DNA of 64,000 nucleotides, taken from positions 15,548 to 79,547 of the forward strand of contig CAMLMV010000029.1 in the NCBI GenBank assembly GCA_946481275.1, in the 5' to 3' direction. Position 1 is the stretch's first letter; each line of letters opens with the position of its first letter. The notes under the pieces were generated by a model. That model was not told the origin of the DNA and searched no databases. It worked only from the letters and a program-made list of their open reading frames with translations. The DNA comes from an uncultured Massilia sp. GTDB lineage: Bacteria; Pseudomonadota; Gammaproteobacteria; Burkholderiales; Burkholderiaceae. Positions 25,911-34,252 of the stretch are shown here, piece by piece. The position numbers were made by a program, and so were the translations under genes.

Positions 25911-26735
25911 ATGAGCCCCTGGAAGCAGCTAACCCCGAGCATCTACCACCGCCTCGCCTTCGGCTGCGCGTACGGCCTGACCGACGTCGGCCTCGTGCGC
26001 CAGTCCAACGAAGACAACTTCCTCATCGATCCCCTGCTCCGCCTGGTGGCCGTCGCCGACGGCATGGGCGGCCACGACGGCGGCGAAATCGCGGCGCGTC
26101 TGGCGCTGGAAACCGTGCGCGACGCGCTGGGCGCCGTCGACCCGAAAAAATCCTCGCCCGGCGATGCGGCCGACCCGGACGCGACCTGGCAGGACGAGCA
26201 CATGCCCGCCGTCGTGGCCGTGCACGAGGCGGTCGACGCCGCCAATGCGCGCGTGTACGGCGCGAATTTGCAAGGCGGCCGCGGCGAAGGCAGCGGCATG
26301 GGCACCACGCTGACAGGCTTCTGGCAAAGCCTGCCGGACGGCCCGCTCGTCATCTTCCACGTCGGCGACAGCCGCCTGTACCGCTACCGCGACGGCGAAC
26401 TGGCCGTGCTCACGCGCGACCAGACCATGTACCAGCAGGCGCTGGAAGCGGGTGTCTCCGGAGACTTTCCGCCGCGCAACCTGCTGCTGCAGGCGATCGG
26501 CCCGACGGCCGCCATCACGCCCGACGTCAAGGCCTGCGCAATCCGCTCCGGCGACCTGTACCTGCTGTGCAGCGACGGCTTGTACGGCAACACGCCGCAT
26601 GCCGCCATCGAGCGCGTGCTGGCCGGCGCGCATGCGCAATCGCTGGAGCACTGCTGCGCCGAACTGATCGCCCTCGCCAAGGCCCATGGCAGCCGCGACA
26701 ACATCACGGCCGTGCTGGCGCTGGTCGAACGCTGA
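25911..26735 (+). CDS. PP2C-family Ser/Thr protein phosphatase
   Basis: 274 residues, soluble. PP2C metal-binding motifs are all present: the N-terminal RQSNEDNFLI, VADGMGGHDGGEIAA, GMGTTLTGF, HVGDSRLYRYRDGELAVLTRD, LLCSDGLYGN and SRDNITAVLAL. It is expected to reverse phosphorylation by the kinase two genes upstream. The 65-bp gap after the GAF gene has no clear promoter, so co-transcription is likely. No obvious Shine-Dalgarno precedes ATG 25911. Confidence 0.93.
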   Translation: MSPWKQLTPSIYHRLAFGCAYGLTDVGLVRQSNEDNFLIDPLLRLVAVADGMGGHDGGEIAARLALETVRDALGAVDPKKSSPGDAADPDATWQDEHMPAVVAVHEAVDAANARVYGANLQGGRGEGSGMGTTLTGFWQSLPDGPLVIFHVGDSRLYRYRDGELAVLTRDQTMYQQALEAGVSGDFPPRNLLLQAIGPTAAITPDVKACAIRSGDLYLLCSDGLYGNTPHAAIERVLAGAHAQSLEHCCAELIALAKAHGSRDNITAVLALVER

Positions 26736-26819
26736 CCGGCAAAGTCTCGCTATTTCCACAATGCAAATAGAATTTCTTAAAAAATAATGTAGATTTGATA
26801 TGGGGAAATATGATACTCT

Positions 26820-26835
26820 GTAGGAGATCTCCTAC
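26820..26835. promoter_or_regulatory. 16-bp perfect palindrome upstream of the PEP-CTERM gene
   Basis: GTAGGAGATCTCCTAC is a perfect palindrome, 21 bp before the ATG, just after an AT-rich stretch (26760-26818) that could hold the promoter. Placement downstream of likely promoter elements suggests an operator or a 5'-leader element. The regulator is unknown. Confidence 0.4.
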
Positions 26836-26856
26836 TATCACGCCCCTGGACCTCGT

Positions 26857-28185
26857 ATGGACTACCGCAGCGCCTACATTCGCCGCAGCAGAAAGGATTC
26901 GCGCCTGAAGAAACGCCTGGCGGCCATTGGCCTGCTCGGCGTGGCGGCGTGCGTGGGCCTGTACGCGCTCGCGATGAGCGAGTCCGGGGCGCCGGCGCTG
27001 TCCGCGCAGGCGCAGGCGCCGGCGAATACCACGACGCCGGCACCGGCCGTGCTGCGCACCGCGGCCCAGGTCGAGGCCCAGGACAAGACCGGGAAGAAGA
27101 CGCGGCGCGTCTATCCGTATTCGATCGTGCCCGGCGGCCTGGCCGACCGCCGCGAACTCGCGCGCGCCGTGGTCATGGACAAGGTCGTGGCCGTGCACTA
27201 TGCCGCGTTCGAAACGGACAAGGCGACCGTCAAGACCGTCGACAAGCCGCGCGCCGTATACGTTTCGTACCGCAAGGGCGACAAGGTGTTCTGGACGGCG
27301 AAGAAACTCCAGCTGGCCGAAGGCGAGACGCTGCTGTCCGACGGCCAGAACGAGATCCGCACCCGCTGCGGCAACCGCATTTCCGACGAGCCCCAGCTGC
27401 CCGTCGAAGCGAAGGGCCCGAGCGAGGAAGAACTCGACTCTTCCGTCGAAGTGGCCGAGGATGACGCCGGCGAAGGCACGGTGGCGCAGGTCGGCTTCGC
27501 GGTCGACGGCAATCCCGCTGGCCGCGGCTACCAGCTCCAGTCCTTCGGGACAGGCGCTGCGGCACAGAACGGCGGCACGCGCCTGACGCGCACCAGCATC
27601 GCCACGCCGGGCGTGCCCGGCATCGGCGTGGGTCCGATCCGGGATGGCGGTACGGTATTGGCAGGCAAGGTATCGAGCGACCCCTCAGAGACGGGTACGT
27701 CGGGTACGGGAACGCCTGGCACGGAGACGTCAGGCACGGGCACGCCGGGCACGCCGGGCACGAGCACGCCGGGCACTGGCACTCCGGTTACCGGCCCTTC
27801 GGGCACGGGAACGCCAGGCACCGGCATGCCCGGCACCGTCGTCACGAAACCCGGTGGAACGAACACGGGCGGGCCCACTCCAGGCGGTCCGAAGACCGGC
27901 GACACCGGCACGACGCCGGACAGCGGAACGCCCACGGGCGGCACGCTGCCGACGGTGCTGCCGGACGAGCCGGTCCCGCCCCCCACCGACACGGGCACGA
28001 AACCGACGCCGATCCCCGGCACGCTGCTGCCGCCGACGACGGACCTGCCCGGCCAGACGAACGATCCGGCCAAGACCCCGGTCAAGCATGCCGACGTGCC
28101 GGAACCGGGCACGCTGTGGCTGGCCGGCGCCGGCGTGGCCGCGCTGCTGGCGGCGCGCCGCGCGAAGAAGCGCCCGCGCGACTAG
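26857..28185 (+). CDS. PEP-CTERM sorting-domain protein with Gly/Thr/Pro repeat stalk
   Basis: 442 residues. An N-terminal basic patch plus helix (RLAAIGLLGVAACVGLYALA) serves as signal or anchor. Residues ~85-185 form a folded domain (RVYPYSIVPGGLADRRELAR, VVAVHYAAFETDKATV). A long GTGTPGT-type low-complexity stalk follows (~270-400). The C-terminus is a PEP-CTERM signal: VPEPGTLWLAGAGVAALLAA plus an Arg/Lys cluster (RRAKKRPRD). Such proteins are cleaved and sorted by exosortase (EpsH/XrtA), typically alongside exopolysaccharide loci; no exosortase gene is in this window. The N-terminal domain is not one I recognise. Confidence 0.8.
   Translation: MDYRSAYIRRSRKDSRLKKRLAAIGLLGVAACVGLYALAMSESGAPALSAQAQAPANTTTPAPAVLRTAAQVEAQDKTGKKTRRVYPYSIVPGGLADRRELARAVVMDKVVAVHYAAFETDKATVKTVDKPRAVYVSYRKGDKVFWTAKKLQLAEGETLLSDGQNEIRTRCGNRISDEPQLPVEAKGPSEEELDSSVEVAEDDAGEGTVAQVGFAVDGNPAGRGYQLQSFGTGAAAQNGGTRLTRTSIATPGVPGIGVGPIRDGGTVLAGKVSSDPSETGTSGTGTPGTETSGTGTPGTPGTSTPGTGTPVTGPSGTGTPGTGMPGTVVTKPGGTNTGGPTPGGPKTGDTGTTPDSGTPTGGTLPTVLPDEPVPPPTDTGTKPTPIPGTLLPPTTDLPGQTNDPAKTPVKHADVPEPGTLWLAGAGVAALLAARRAKKRPRD
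27691..27845 (+). repeat. Degenerate GTGTPGT-coding tandem repeats
   Basis: About 150 bp of irregular short repeats of the type 'GGCACGGGCACGCC', encoding Gly-Thr-Pro-rich sequence in the PEP-CTERM protein stalk. Such repeats are prone to slippage, so repeat number may vary between strains. Confidence 0.7.
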
Positions 28186-28186
28186 A

Positions 28187-28642
28187 TCAGTCTTCGATCA
28201 CGGCGCGCCCTGCGCGCTTCAGTTCTGCGAGATGGTCGAGCATCTGCCGGATCACTTCAGGCGGATGTCCCTGCCAATCCTCCACTTCCCCGACGATCCT
28301 GAGCGGCGCCCGCGTGCGGTACGAGCGCGTGGGATTGCCGGGGAAGCGCTTGTTCGTCAGGTTGGGATCGTCCTCGAACGTCCCCGTGGGTTCGACGACA
28401 TAGACATGTCCCCGCCCCTCGGCGCCGGCGAGCGCCGTGGCCAGTTCCGCCCCCCAGATCGCAGCCTCCATCGAGGCGCTGAAATACACGTTGTTGGAGA
28501 CGCGGCCTTCCTCGAAATTGGAGGCATGGCCCGGGATTAATACGTCGCCCGGCTGGAAACGGATTTTGGTGCCGTGGTAGAAAGGGCCCGCGACGTGGTC
28601 GCAGTCCTCGTGGGTGACCGGGGTCCATGCTTGATTGCTCAT
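28187..28642 (-). CDS. arr: Rifamycin ADP-ribosyltransferase (Arr)
   Basis: 151 residues from ATG 28642, which has GAGGT 5 nt upstream (an ATG 12 bp earlier has none). It transfers ADP-ribose from NAD+ to rifamycins and inactivates them. The protein is closely Arr-like throughout: GPFYHGTKIRF (catalytic His23), NNVYFSASMEAAIWGAEL (Tyr53), VVEPTGTFEDDPNLTNKRFP (Asp91/92), then GNPTRSYRTRAPLRIVGEVE. Length matches Arr-2 (~150). It lies between ordinary chromosomal genes with no integron or transposon signs, so it is probably an intrinsic gene. It stops 1 bp from the convergent PEP-CTERM gene. Confidence 0.95.
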   Translation of the reverse strand: MSNQAWTPVTHEDCDHVAGPFYHGTKIRFQPGDVLIPGHASNFEEGRVSNNVYFSASMEAAIWGAELATALAGAEGRGHVYVVEPTGTFEDDPNLTNKRFPGNPTRSYRTRAPLRIVGEVEDWQGHPPEVIRQMLDHLAELKRAGRAVIED

Positions 28643-28701
28643 CGACGACCTCATTTCAGCAGCTTGATATGAAAGGTAATTTCATCGGCTAGTTGTCCGG
28701 T

Positions 28702-29172
28702 TCAGCGCTCGGTCCAGTTCAACTGGACTTCCCCATCCGCCCCGAACTGTTTCAGCCTGAGGCTGCTGACACCGGCGACCGCCGCGGCTGGCATCACGAT
28801 TCCCCGCACGCGGGTGCCATCCCATTGCACGCCACCCAGACCGTCGCACGCGCCGGAAAACACCAGGTTGTCCTCGTCGTTCCTGTCGAGCCTGGCCCGC
28901 GCACCGAGAACATAAACTTGCTTGATGCAAACGGAACCGGGAAAACCGGCGATGTCTTCCGTGATGACGATGCGGTGGCGCCCATCGGGAGAAACCATTT
29001 CCCAGGCACTGTCCGGGGGCTGATTCCTGAATAGCCGGAGCCCGGCCGCAGCCGCCGAATACAGGACGGTCCCGCTACCGATCAATGCCAGCAGAAGCAG
29101 CAGACCCTTGCGCACCGCGAGGTGTCGTTTCATCGAGCGATCCATCATGAAACCAATAACGTAATCCTTCAT
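28702..29172 (-). CDS. Small membrane-anchored protein of unknown function
   Basis: 156 residues. One N-terminal helix (GLLLLLALIGSGTVLYSAAA) followed by a periplasmic domain with ISPDGRHRIVITED-like strand pattern (SPDGRHRIVITEDIAGFPGS), two Cys residues and a WDGTRVRGIVMPA segment. I do not recognise a family. ATG 29172 has no clear ribosome-binding site; internal starts at 29148 or 29133 (MKRHLAVRKG) are possible. It is the first leftward gene before arr and may share its transcript (60-bp gap). Confidence 0.6.
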   Translation of the reverse strand: MKDYVIGFMMDRSMKRHLAVRKGLLLLLALIGSGTVLYSAAAAGLRLFRNQPPDSAWEMVSPDGRHRIVITEDIAGFPGSVCIKQVYVLGARARLDRNDEDNLVFSGACDGLGGVQWDGTRVRGIVMPAAAVAGVSSLRLKQFGADGEVQLNWTER

Positions 29173-29243
29173 AATACTGAAAGGATGAAGTCACAAGTTC
29201 ACGCTTTACCACGACCCTGCCACTCTCCGAAAGCGATCCCGCC

Positions 29244-29903
29244 ATGCCCCTCGCGCTCTACGGTCACCCCTTCTCCTCGTACACGCAGAAAGTGCTCATC
29301 GCGCTGTACGAGAACGACACGCCTTTCGAGTTCCGCTGCCTCGGGCCGGACACGCCGCAGCACGCGGCGGCGTGGCTGCAACGCTGGCCGCTGCGCAAAT
29401 TCCCGCTGCTCGTCGACGGCGAACGCAACGTCGTCGAGACGAGCATCATCATCGAATACCTGCACCTGGCGCATCCGGGGCCCGTGCGCCTGCTGCCGGA
29501 CGATCCGCTCGCGGCGCTGGACGTGCGCTTCATGGACCGCTTCTTCGACCTGCACGTGATGAACATGGTCCAGCATGCGGTGAACGGCGCGCTGACCGGC
29601 GATGCGGCCAAGCGCGCGGATGCCGTCGCGACGGCGACGGAAAAACTGGAACTCGCCTACGGCTGGCTGGAGAACTGCCTGGCCGGACGCACGTGGGCCG
29701 CCGGCGACGGCTTCTCGCTCGCGGACTGCGCCGCCGCGCCCGCGCTGTTCTACGCGGACTGGACGCATCCGATCGCGGAACGCTACCCCACCCTGCGCGC
29801 CTACCGCGCCCGCCTGCTGGCGCGGCCGTCGTTCGCCCGCGCGGTGGACGAGGCGCGGCAATACCGCTCCCTGTTCCCGCTGGGCGCGCCCGACCGCGAC
29901 TGA
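29244..29903 (+). CDS. Glutathione S-transferase family protein
   Basis: 219 residues, the usual GST size. The N-terminal thioredoxin-like domain begins LALYGHPFSSYTQKVLIALY, with a Ser/Tyr pair at the expected catalytic position, and contains RKFPLLVDGERNVVETSIII, where Val-Pro/Phe-Pro and E-(T/S) bind glutathione. The helical C-terminal domain contains GDGFSLADCAAAPALFY, the N-capping box of GSTs. Likely detoxification or a specific lyase/dehalogenase role; the substrate is not predictable. Confidence 0.9.
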   Translation: MPLALYGHPFSSYTQKVLIALYENDTPFEFRCLGPDTPQHAAAWLQRWPLRKFPLLVDGERNVVETSIIIEYLHLAHPGPVRLLPDDPLAALDVRFMDRFFDLHVMNMVQHAVNGALTGDAAKRADAVATATEKLELAYGWLENCLAGRTWAAGDGFSLADCAAAPALFYADWTHPIAERYPTLRAYRARLLARPSFARAVDEARQYRSLFPLGAPDRD

Positions 29904-29912
29904 ACGCCGGCG

Positions 29913-30830
29913 TCAGTAGTCCCAGAACACCGGCACGTAACGGTACGCATCGCCATCCGCCATGACCCGCCCGATGGACGGGAACGGCAGGTGCGCCGCG
30001 ACCAGCAGTCCGCCATCAATCATCAGCTCGCGGAACAATCGGTCGCGCACGCGAGCCGCTTCTGCGGGATCGTGTTCAAAACCGTTCTGCCAGCCGGGAT
30101 GCTCGAAGTTGACCGGGAAGACGGCATCGCCGGCGAACATCAGGCGCTTGCCGCCGGACGCCAGGTCGACCACGCTGTGGCCGGGCGTGTGGCCGCCGGT
30201 GCGGCGCGCCACCACGCCCGGCGCGACTTCGCGGCGCTCCTCGAAGACCTGCAGCCGGTCGCGGTACTCGGCCAGGAAACGCGCGGCCGTCGAACGCAGC
30301 ACGGGCGGCACCGCCTCCGGCATGACGGTCAGCGAGAAATCGGGAGACTCCCAGAATTTCACTTCGGCCTCGGCCACGTGGATCCGCACGTCCGGGCGCA
30401 GTCTCTCCTTCACGCCGGGCGCGAGCAGCCCACCCACGTGGTCCATGTGCATGTGGGTGATCACGATGTCCGTCACGGACGCCAGATCGATGCCGACGGC
30501 CTCCAGCCGCGCCGGAAACTGGCCTGCGCGCGGGAAGCCCGGAAACTGCGTGCCCACCCCGGCGTCGACGAGGATGGTCTGGTCGCCGCTACGCACCACG
30601 AGCACGTTCAGCGGCCAGTCGAATGTATCCGGCGGCAGGAACATGTGATCGAGCCAGTCCGCCAGCTCGGCCGGATCGGCATTCGTGGCCATCGTCGTGG
30701 CGGGCAGCGGCAGCACGCCGTCGCTGACCACCAGCACGTCGATGTCGCCGACCTTCAGCGCGTAACGGGACGGCACCAGTTCTTCGGGGCCGTGGCTGGC
30801 GGGGCGCAATGGGGAATCTACGGTAAGCAT
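29913..30830 (-). CDS. MBL-fold metallo-hydrolase
   Basis: 305 residues from ATG 30830 (MLTVDSPLRPASH), with AGGAG 6 nt upstream; the ATG just before it (30833) would leave only 3 nt. Zinc motif THMHMDHVGG (H126, H128, D130, H131), then GGHTPGHSVVDL and MFAGDAVFPV supply the remaining ligands. Proteins of this layout include AHL lactonase-like and MlrB/YtnP-like enzymes, so lactone or ester hydrolysis is plausible. No signal peptide is visible from this start. Confidence 0.88.
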   Translation of the reverse strand: MLTVDSPLRPASHGPEELVPSRYALKVGDIDVLVVSDGVLPLPATTMATNADPAELADWLDHMFLPPDTFDWPLNVLVVRSGDQTILVDAGVGTQFPGFPRAGQFPARLEAVGIDLASVTDIVITHMHMDHVGGLLAPGVKERLRPDVRIHVAEAEVKFWESPDFSLTVMPEAVPPVLRSTAARFLAEYRDRLQVFEERREVAPGVVARRTGGHTPGHSVVDLASGGKRLMFAGDAVFPVNFEHPGWQNGFEHDPAEAARVRDRLFRELMIDGGLLVAAHLPFPSIGRVMADGDAYRYVPVFWDY

Positions 30831-30945
30831 CATGGTCTCCTGGATGAGGCCCGGATCGGGCACGGAGCCATCGTAGAGAGGAAGACCGCGGGCCAGAAGC
30901 CACGCGGGCGGGCGCACCGTGTTGCCCGCTACGCACCAAACGGCT

Positions 30946-32793
30946 TCAGCGCGCGTACTTGAGCTGCACGTCGTCGTAGAACTGCTTCATCGTCCAGAAC
31001 GCGAGCTTCTTCTTGCCGGCGTCCGTGACCAGGCCCTTGCGGTTCCAGAAGTCCTGGTAGTACGGGTGCTGGCGGCGCGGCGAGCGGAAGTCGGCGAGGA
31101 CCCACGGCGTCATCCCGCGCAGGCCCGGGATCGCGGACAGCATCTTGAACTGGTTGCGGTACAGCGTGTCCTGGTATTCCTCGCTCCAGCGCGTGTCGGC
31201 GTCGGCGTGGTAGCCGCCCAGCGCCTCGGCGCCGAATTCCGTGACGACCACCGGCTTGTTGTAGCGGACGTCGAAGCGGTAATTCAGCATCTCCGCATTG
31301 CTGGCCCAGTACCAGCCGGCGTACTCGTTGAAGCTGGCGAGGTCGAGGTAGTCCGCGAGCGGATCCTCCACCGTGATGTCGCTGCCCTTGCGGTGGATTT
31401 CCAGCGCGGCCGCGACGAGGCGCGTGTCGTCCAGCGACCGTGCCGTCCTGGCCAGGTTGCTCATGAATGTGTTGCGCGGGCCGCCGATCGGCGTCTCGTT
31501 CCCCACCGACCAGACGACGACGCTGGCGCGGTTCTTGTCGCGCGTGACGAGGTCCGTCAGCTGCGCGTTCGCGTTGGCGTAGGTGTCCGGATTCGTCCAC
31601 GAGATCGTCCAGTACACGGGCACTTCCGCCCACACCATCAGGCCCATCTCGTCGGCCAGGCGGATCATCTCTTCGCTGTGCGGGTAGTGCGCGAGCCGCA
31701 CGTAGTTGCAGTTCATCTCCCTGGCCCACTGCAGCAGCATGCGCATGTCGCCCGCGCCGCGCGGACGACCTGGGATCAGCGGATTCTCTTCATGCATCGA
31801 GATCCCGCGCAGGAACACGGACTTGCCGTTCAGGAGGATGTCCTGGCCGCGCGTCTCGATGGTGCGGAAGCCGATGCGGTCGACGACCTTGTCACCGCCG
31901 CCGGACAGTTCCACCGTGTACAGCTTCGGCTGCTCGGGCGACCAGTACGTCAGTTTGTTGACGGGGAAGTTCAGCACCGCGCGGCCGCTCGCATCCGTGC
32001 GCACGGTCGTCCTGATGCCCGCTTCGGGAATATTCACCGTCACCTGCTGCGCCTTGCTATCCCCCGCCATTTGAATGAAACCTTCGATGCGGCGGGCGTC
32101 GCCTTTCGCGAGCTGCACCTTGTAGTCGGCGATGTACGTGGCGGGCAGCTCGGCCAGCAGCACGTCGCGCGTGATGCCGCCGTAGTTCCACCAGTCCGTG
32201 TTCACGGTCGGGATCTCGTCCTGGTGGCGCGTGTTGTCGGCCTTGACGACGACCACGTTGCGGCCCTTGACCAGCTTGTCCGTCACGTCGAACTGGAACG
32301 GGGTAAAACCGCCCTTGTGCATGCCGAGTTTTTTACCGTTCAGGTAGACGTGCGCCTCGTAGTTGACGGCGCCGAAGTACAGCGCGTAATGCCTGCCCGG
32401 CCTGGGATCGGCCTGGAACGCCTGGCGCAGCCACACGGTGCCCTCGTACAGCTGCAGCTTTTCCGCCTGCGAATTCCAGTCGCCCGGCACCGTCATCGTC
32501 GGCGCGTGGTCGAAGTCGTACTCGACCCACTCCGTCTTGTCCTTCGGCTTGCGGTCGTCGTAGAAGCCGCCCTTGCCGCTGTCCGACTGGTCGAACGGCA
32601 TGTGCCGGTAGTCGTAGTACCCGTTCTCGTACGGGTCGATGATGTAGCTCCAGCGGCCGTCCAGGCTCACGTGGCTGCGGGCGTAGATGTTCTGCGTGGG
32701 CGCCATCAGGCTGCTGGCGTGCGCGGCGCAGGACGCCAACACCAATATGGAAAAATGCAGCACGGCCGTCAGCCGGGCGAACGGGTGTGTCAT
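30946..32793 (-). CDS. Exported glycoside hydrolase family 2 (beta-glucuronidase/galactosidase-like)
   Basis: 615 residues. The signal peptide contains VLASC, a possible lipobox (Cys22), so it may be a lipoprotein; SPase I cleavage after AHA is the alternative. GH2 order: sugar-binding jelly-roll (~40-220, WNYGGITRDV), Ig-like domain (~220-315), TIM barrel (~315-615). Acid/base Glu433 (VVWSVGNETP) and nucleophile Glu519 (VVVTEFGAEALGG) are present, as is RGISMHEENP. It releases beta-linked glucuronic acid or galactose in the periplasm or at the surface. AGGAGG precedes the ATG by 5 nt, and a LacI-type operator lies ~28 bp upstream. Confidence 0.92.
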   Translation of the reverse strand: MTHPFARLTAVLHFSILVLASCAAHASSLMAPTQNIYARSHVSLDGRWSYIIDPYENGYYDYRHMPFDQSDSGKGGFYDDRKPKDKTEWVEYDFDHAPTMTVPGDWNSQAEKLQLYEGTVWLRQAFQADPRPGRHYALYFGAVNYEAHVYLNGKKLGMHKGGFTPFQFDVTDKLVKGRNVVVVKADNTRHQDEIPTVNTDWWNYGGITRDVLLAELPATYIADYKVQLAKGDARRIEGFIQMAGDSKAQQVTVNIPEAGIRTTVRTDASGRAVLNFPVNKLTYWSPEQPKLYTVELSGGGDKVVDRIGFRTIETRGQDILLNGKSVFLRGISMHEENPLIPGRPRGAGDMRMLLQWAREMNCNYVRLAHYPHSEEMIRLADEMGLMVWAEVPVYWTISWTNPDTYANANAQLTDLVTRDKNRASVVVWSVGNETPIGGPRNTFMSNLARTARSLDDTRLVAAALEIHRKGSDITVEDPLADYLDLASFNEYAGWYWASNAEMLNYRFDVRYNKPVVVTEFGAEALGGYHADADTRWSEEYQDTLYRNQFKMLSAIPGLRGMTPWVLADFRSPRRQHPYYQDFWNRKGLVTDAGKKKLAFWTMKQFYDDVQLKYAR

Positions 32794-32820
32794 GGCGCCT
32801 CCTGATTGTCATTCAGGGAA

Positions 32821-32834
32821 TGGTAGCGCTGTCA
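32821..32834 (-). promoter_or_regulatory. LacI-family operator upstream of the GH2 gene
   Basis: On the minus strand the site reads TGACAGCGCTACCA. The TGACAGCGCT half is the common LacI-family half-site with central GCGC, and the other half departs by two bases from the perfect palindrome TGACAGCGCTGTCA. It lies 28 bp before the GH2 start, suitable for sugar-responsive repression. No lacI-type gene is in the window. Confidence 0.5.
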
Positions 32835-32970
32835 CAGTACCGGTGCAATCTTTACAATGGAGCGCACGCCGCCCGTGCGTTATACTCGTGCGATAAGGGG
32901 TGTTCGCGTCATGTCGGCGCGGCAGGTGTTACGCGCTGGTCGGGCCGCCACGCGGCCTTGTCACGGCCCT

Positions 32971-34230
32971 ATGCTTACACCCACGACCCTGCAAATGATC
33001 GGTGCCGCGCTGTTCGGCGTGGCCGTCCTCCACACCTTCTCCGTCAAGTATTTCGAGCGCCTCGCGCACACGCACCCGCGCCATGCCGGCATCTGGCACC
33101 TGCTCGGCGAGGTGGAAGTCGTGTTCGGCTTCTGGGCGATGGTGCTGATGCTGTTCATGTTCGGCGTCGCCGGCCGGCACGAGTCCGTGGCCTACCTCGA
33201 GTCCCGCAATTTCGCCGAGCCGATGTTCGTGTTCGCGATCATGGTCGTGGCGGGGAGCCGGCCGATCCTGGACTTCGCCCACCTGCTCGTGCGCACCGGC
33301 GCGCGCCTGCTGCCGCTGCCGCGCACGATGGCGCTGTGCTTTGTCGTGCTGTCCCTCGTGCCGCTGCTGGGCGCCTTCATCACCGAACCGGCCGCGATGA
33401 CGCTGGCGGCCCTGCTGCTGCGCGACAGCGTGTTCGCACGCGATACGGGCCCGCGCCTGAAATACGCCATCCTCGGCGTCCTGTTCGTCAACGTCTCCAT
33501 CGGCGGCACCCTGACGCCGTTCGCCGCGCCGCCCGTGCTGATGGTCGCGTCGACCTGGGGCTGGGACCTCGGCTTCATGCTTCAAACCTTCGGCTGGAAA
33601 TCCGCGCTGGCCGTGGTGACCAACTCGATCCTGCTGCTCGCGGTGTTCCGGCGCCGGTTCCTCGCATTGGGCGATGCGGCCCACGCCTCGGCCGATCCCG
33701 TGCCCCTGCCGGTCATCGCCATGCACCTGCTGTTCCTCGTGCTGATCGTCGTCTTCGCCCATCACCCGCAAGTCTTCATGGGCATCTTCCTGTTCTTCCT
33801 CGGCTTCACGGCCGCCTACCAGCGCTACCAGGACAACCTGATCCTGCGCGAGGCGCTGCTCGTCGCCTTTTTCCTCGCCGGCCTCGTCGTGCTGGGCGGC
33901 CTGCAGGCCTGGTGGCTCGCGCCGCTGCTGACCAGCATGAGCGCCGACGCCGTGTTCTTCGGCACCACGGCGCTCACCGCCATCACCGACAATGCCGCCC
34001 TCACCTACCTCGGCGCCCAGGTGCCCGGCCTCAGCCTCGCGTACAAGACCGCCCTCGTCGGCGGCGCCGTCGCGGGCGGCGGGCTGACGTTGATCGCCAA
34101 CGCGCCCAATCCGGCCGGCGCCGCGATTTTGAAGGACAGCTTTCCCGACCGTGCGATCAGTCCCCTCGGGCTGCTCGCCGCCGCAACACCGCCCACGCTG
34201 ATCGCGGTCGCGGCCCTGCACTTCCTCTGA
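32971..34230 (+). CDS. Putative Na+/H+ antiporter (PF07399-like)
   Basis: 419 residues from ATG 32971 (MLTPTTLQMIGAALFG); a longer frame to 32857 adds an Arg-rich non-coding-like stretch. About eleven to twelve membrane helices. Conserved polar segments inside helices are LGAFITEPAAMTLAALLLRD, SIGGTLTPFAAPPVLMVAS, ALTAITDNAALTYLGAQVPG and LIANAPNPAGAAIL. The duplicated T-E/D-x-A motifs are typical of the ion transporter superfamily (NhaD/ArsB fold). It probably exchanges Na+ for H+ in the inner membrane. The symporter gene begins 22 bp later, so the two are likely co-transcribed. Confidence 0.8.
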   Translation: MLTPTTLQMIGAALFGVAVLHTFSVKYFERLAHTHPRHAGIWHLLGEVEVVFGFWAMVLMLFMFGVAGRHESVAYLESRNFAEPMFVFAIMVVAGSRPILDFAHLLVRTGARLLPLPRTMALCFVVLSLVPLLGAFITEPAAMTLAALLLRDSVFARDTGPRLKYAILGVLFVNVSIGGTLTPFAAPPVLMVASTWGWDLGFMLQTFGWKSALAVVTNSILLLAVFRRRFLALGDAAHASADPVPLPVIAMHLLFLVLIVVFAHHPQVFMGIFLFFLGFTAAYQRYQDNLILREALLVAFFLAGLVVLGGLQAWWLAPLLTSMSADAVFFGTTALTAITDNAALTYLGAQVPGLSLAYKTALVGGAVAGGGLTLIANAPNPAGAAILKDSFPDRAISPLGLLAAATPPTLIAVAALHFL

Positions 34231-34252
34231 TCCCCTACTGGAGACGCAAGCA

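Noticed and set aside
32794..32970. The leader of the antiporter gene considered as a riboswitch or longer coding start
   Set aside because: It has no conserved riboswitch core that I can recognise, and the extra upstream codons are Arg-rich and uncharacteristic.
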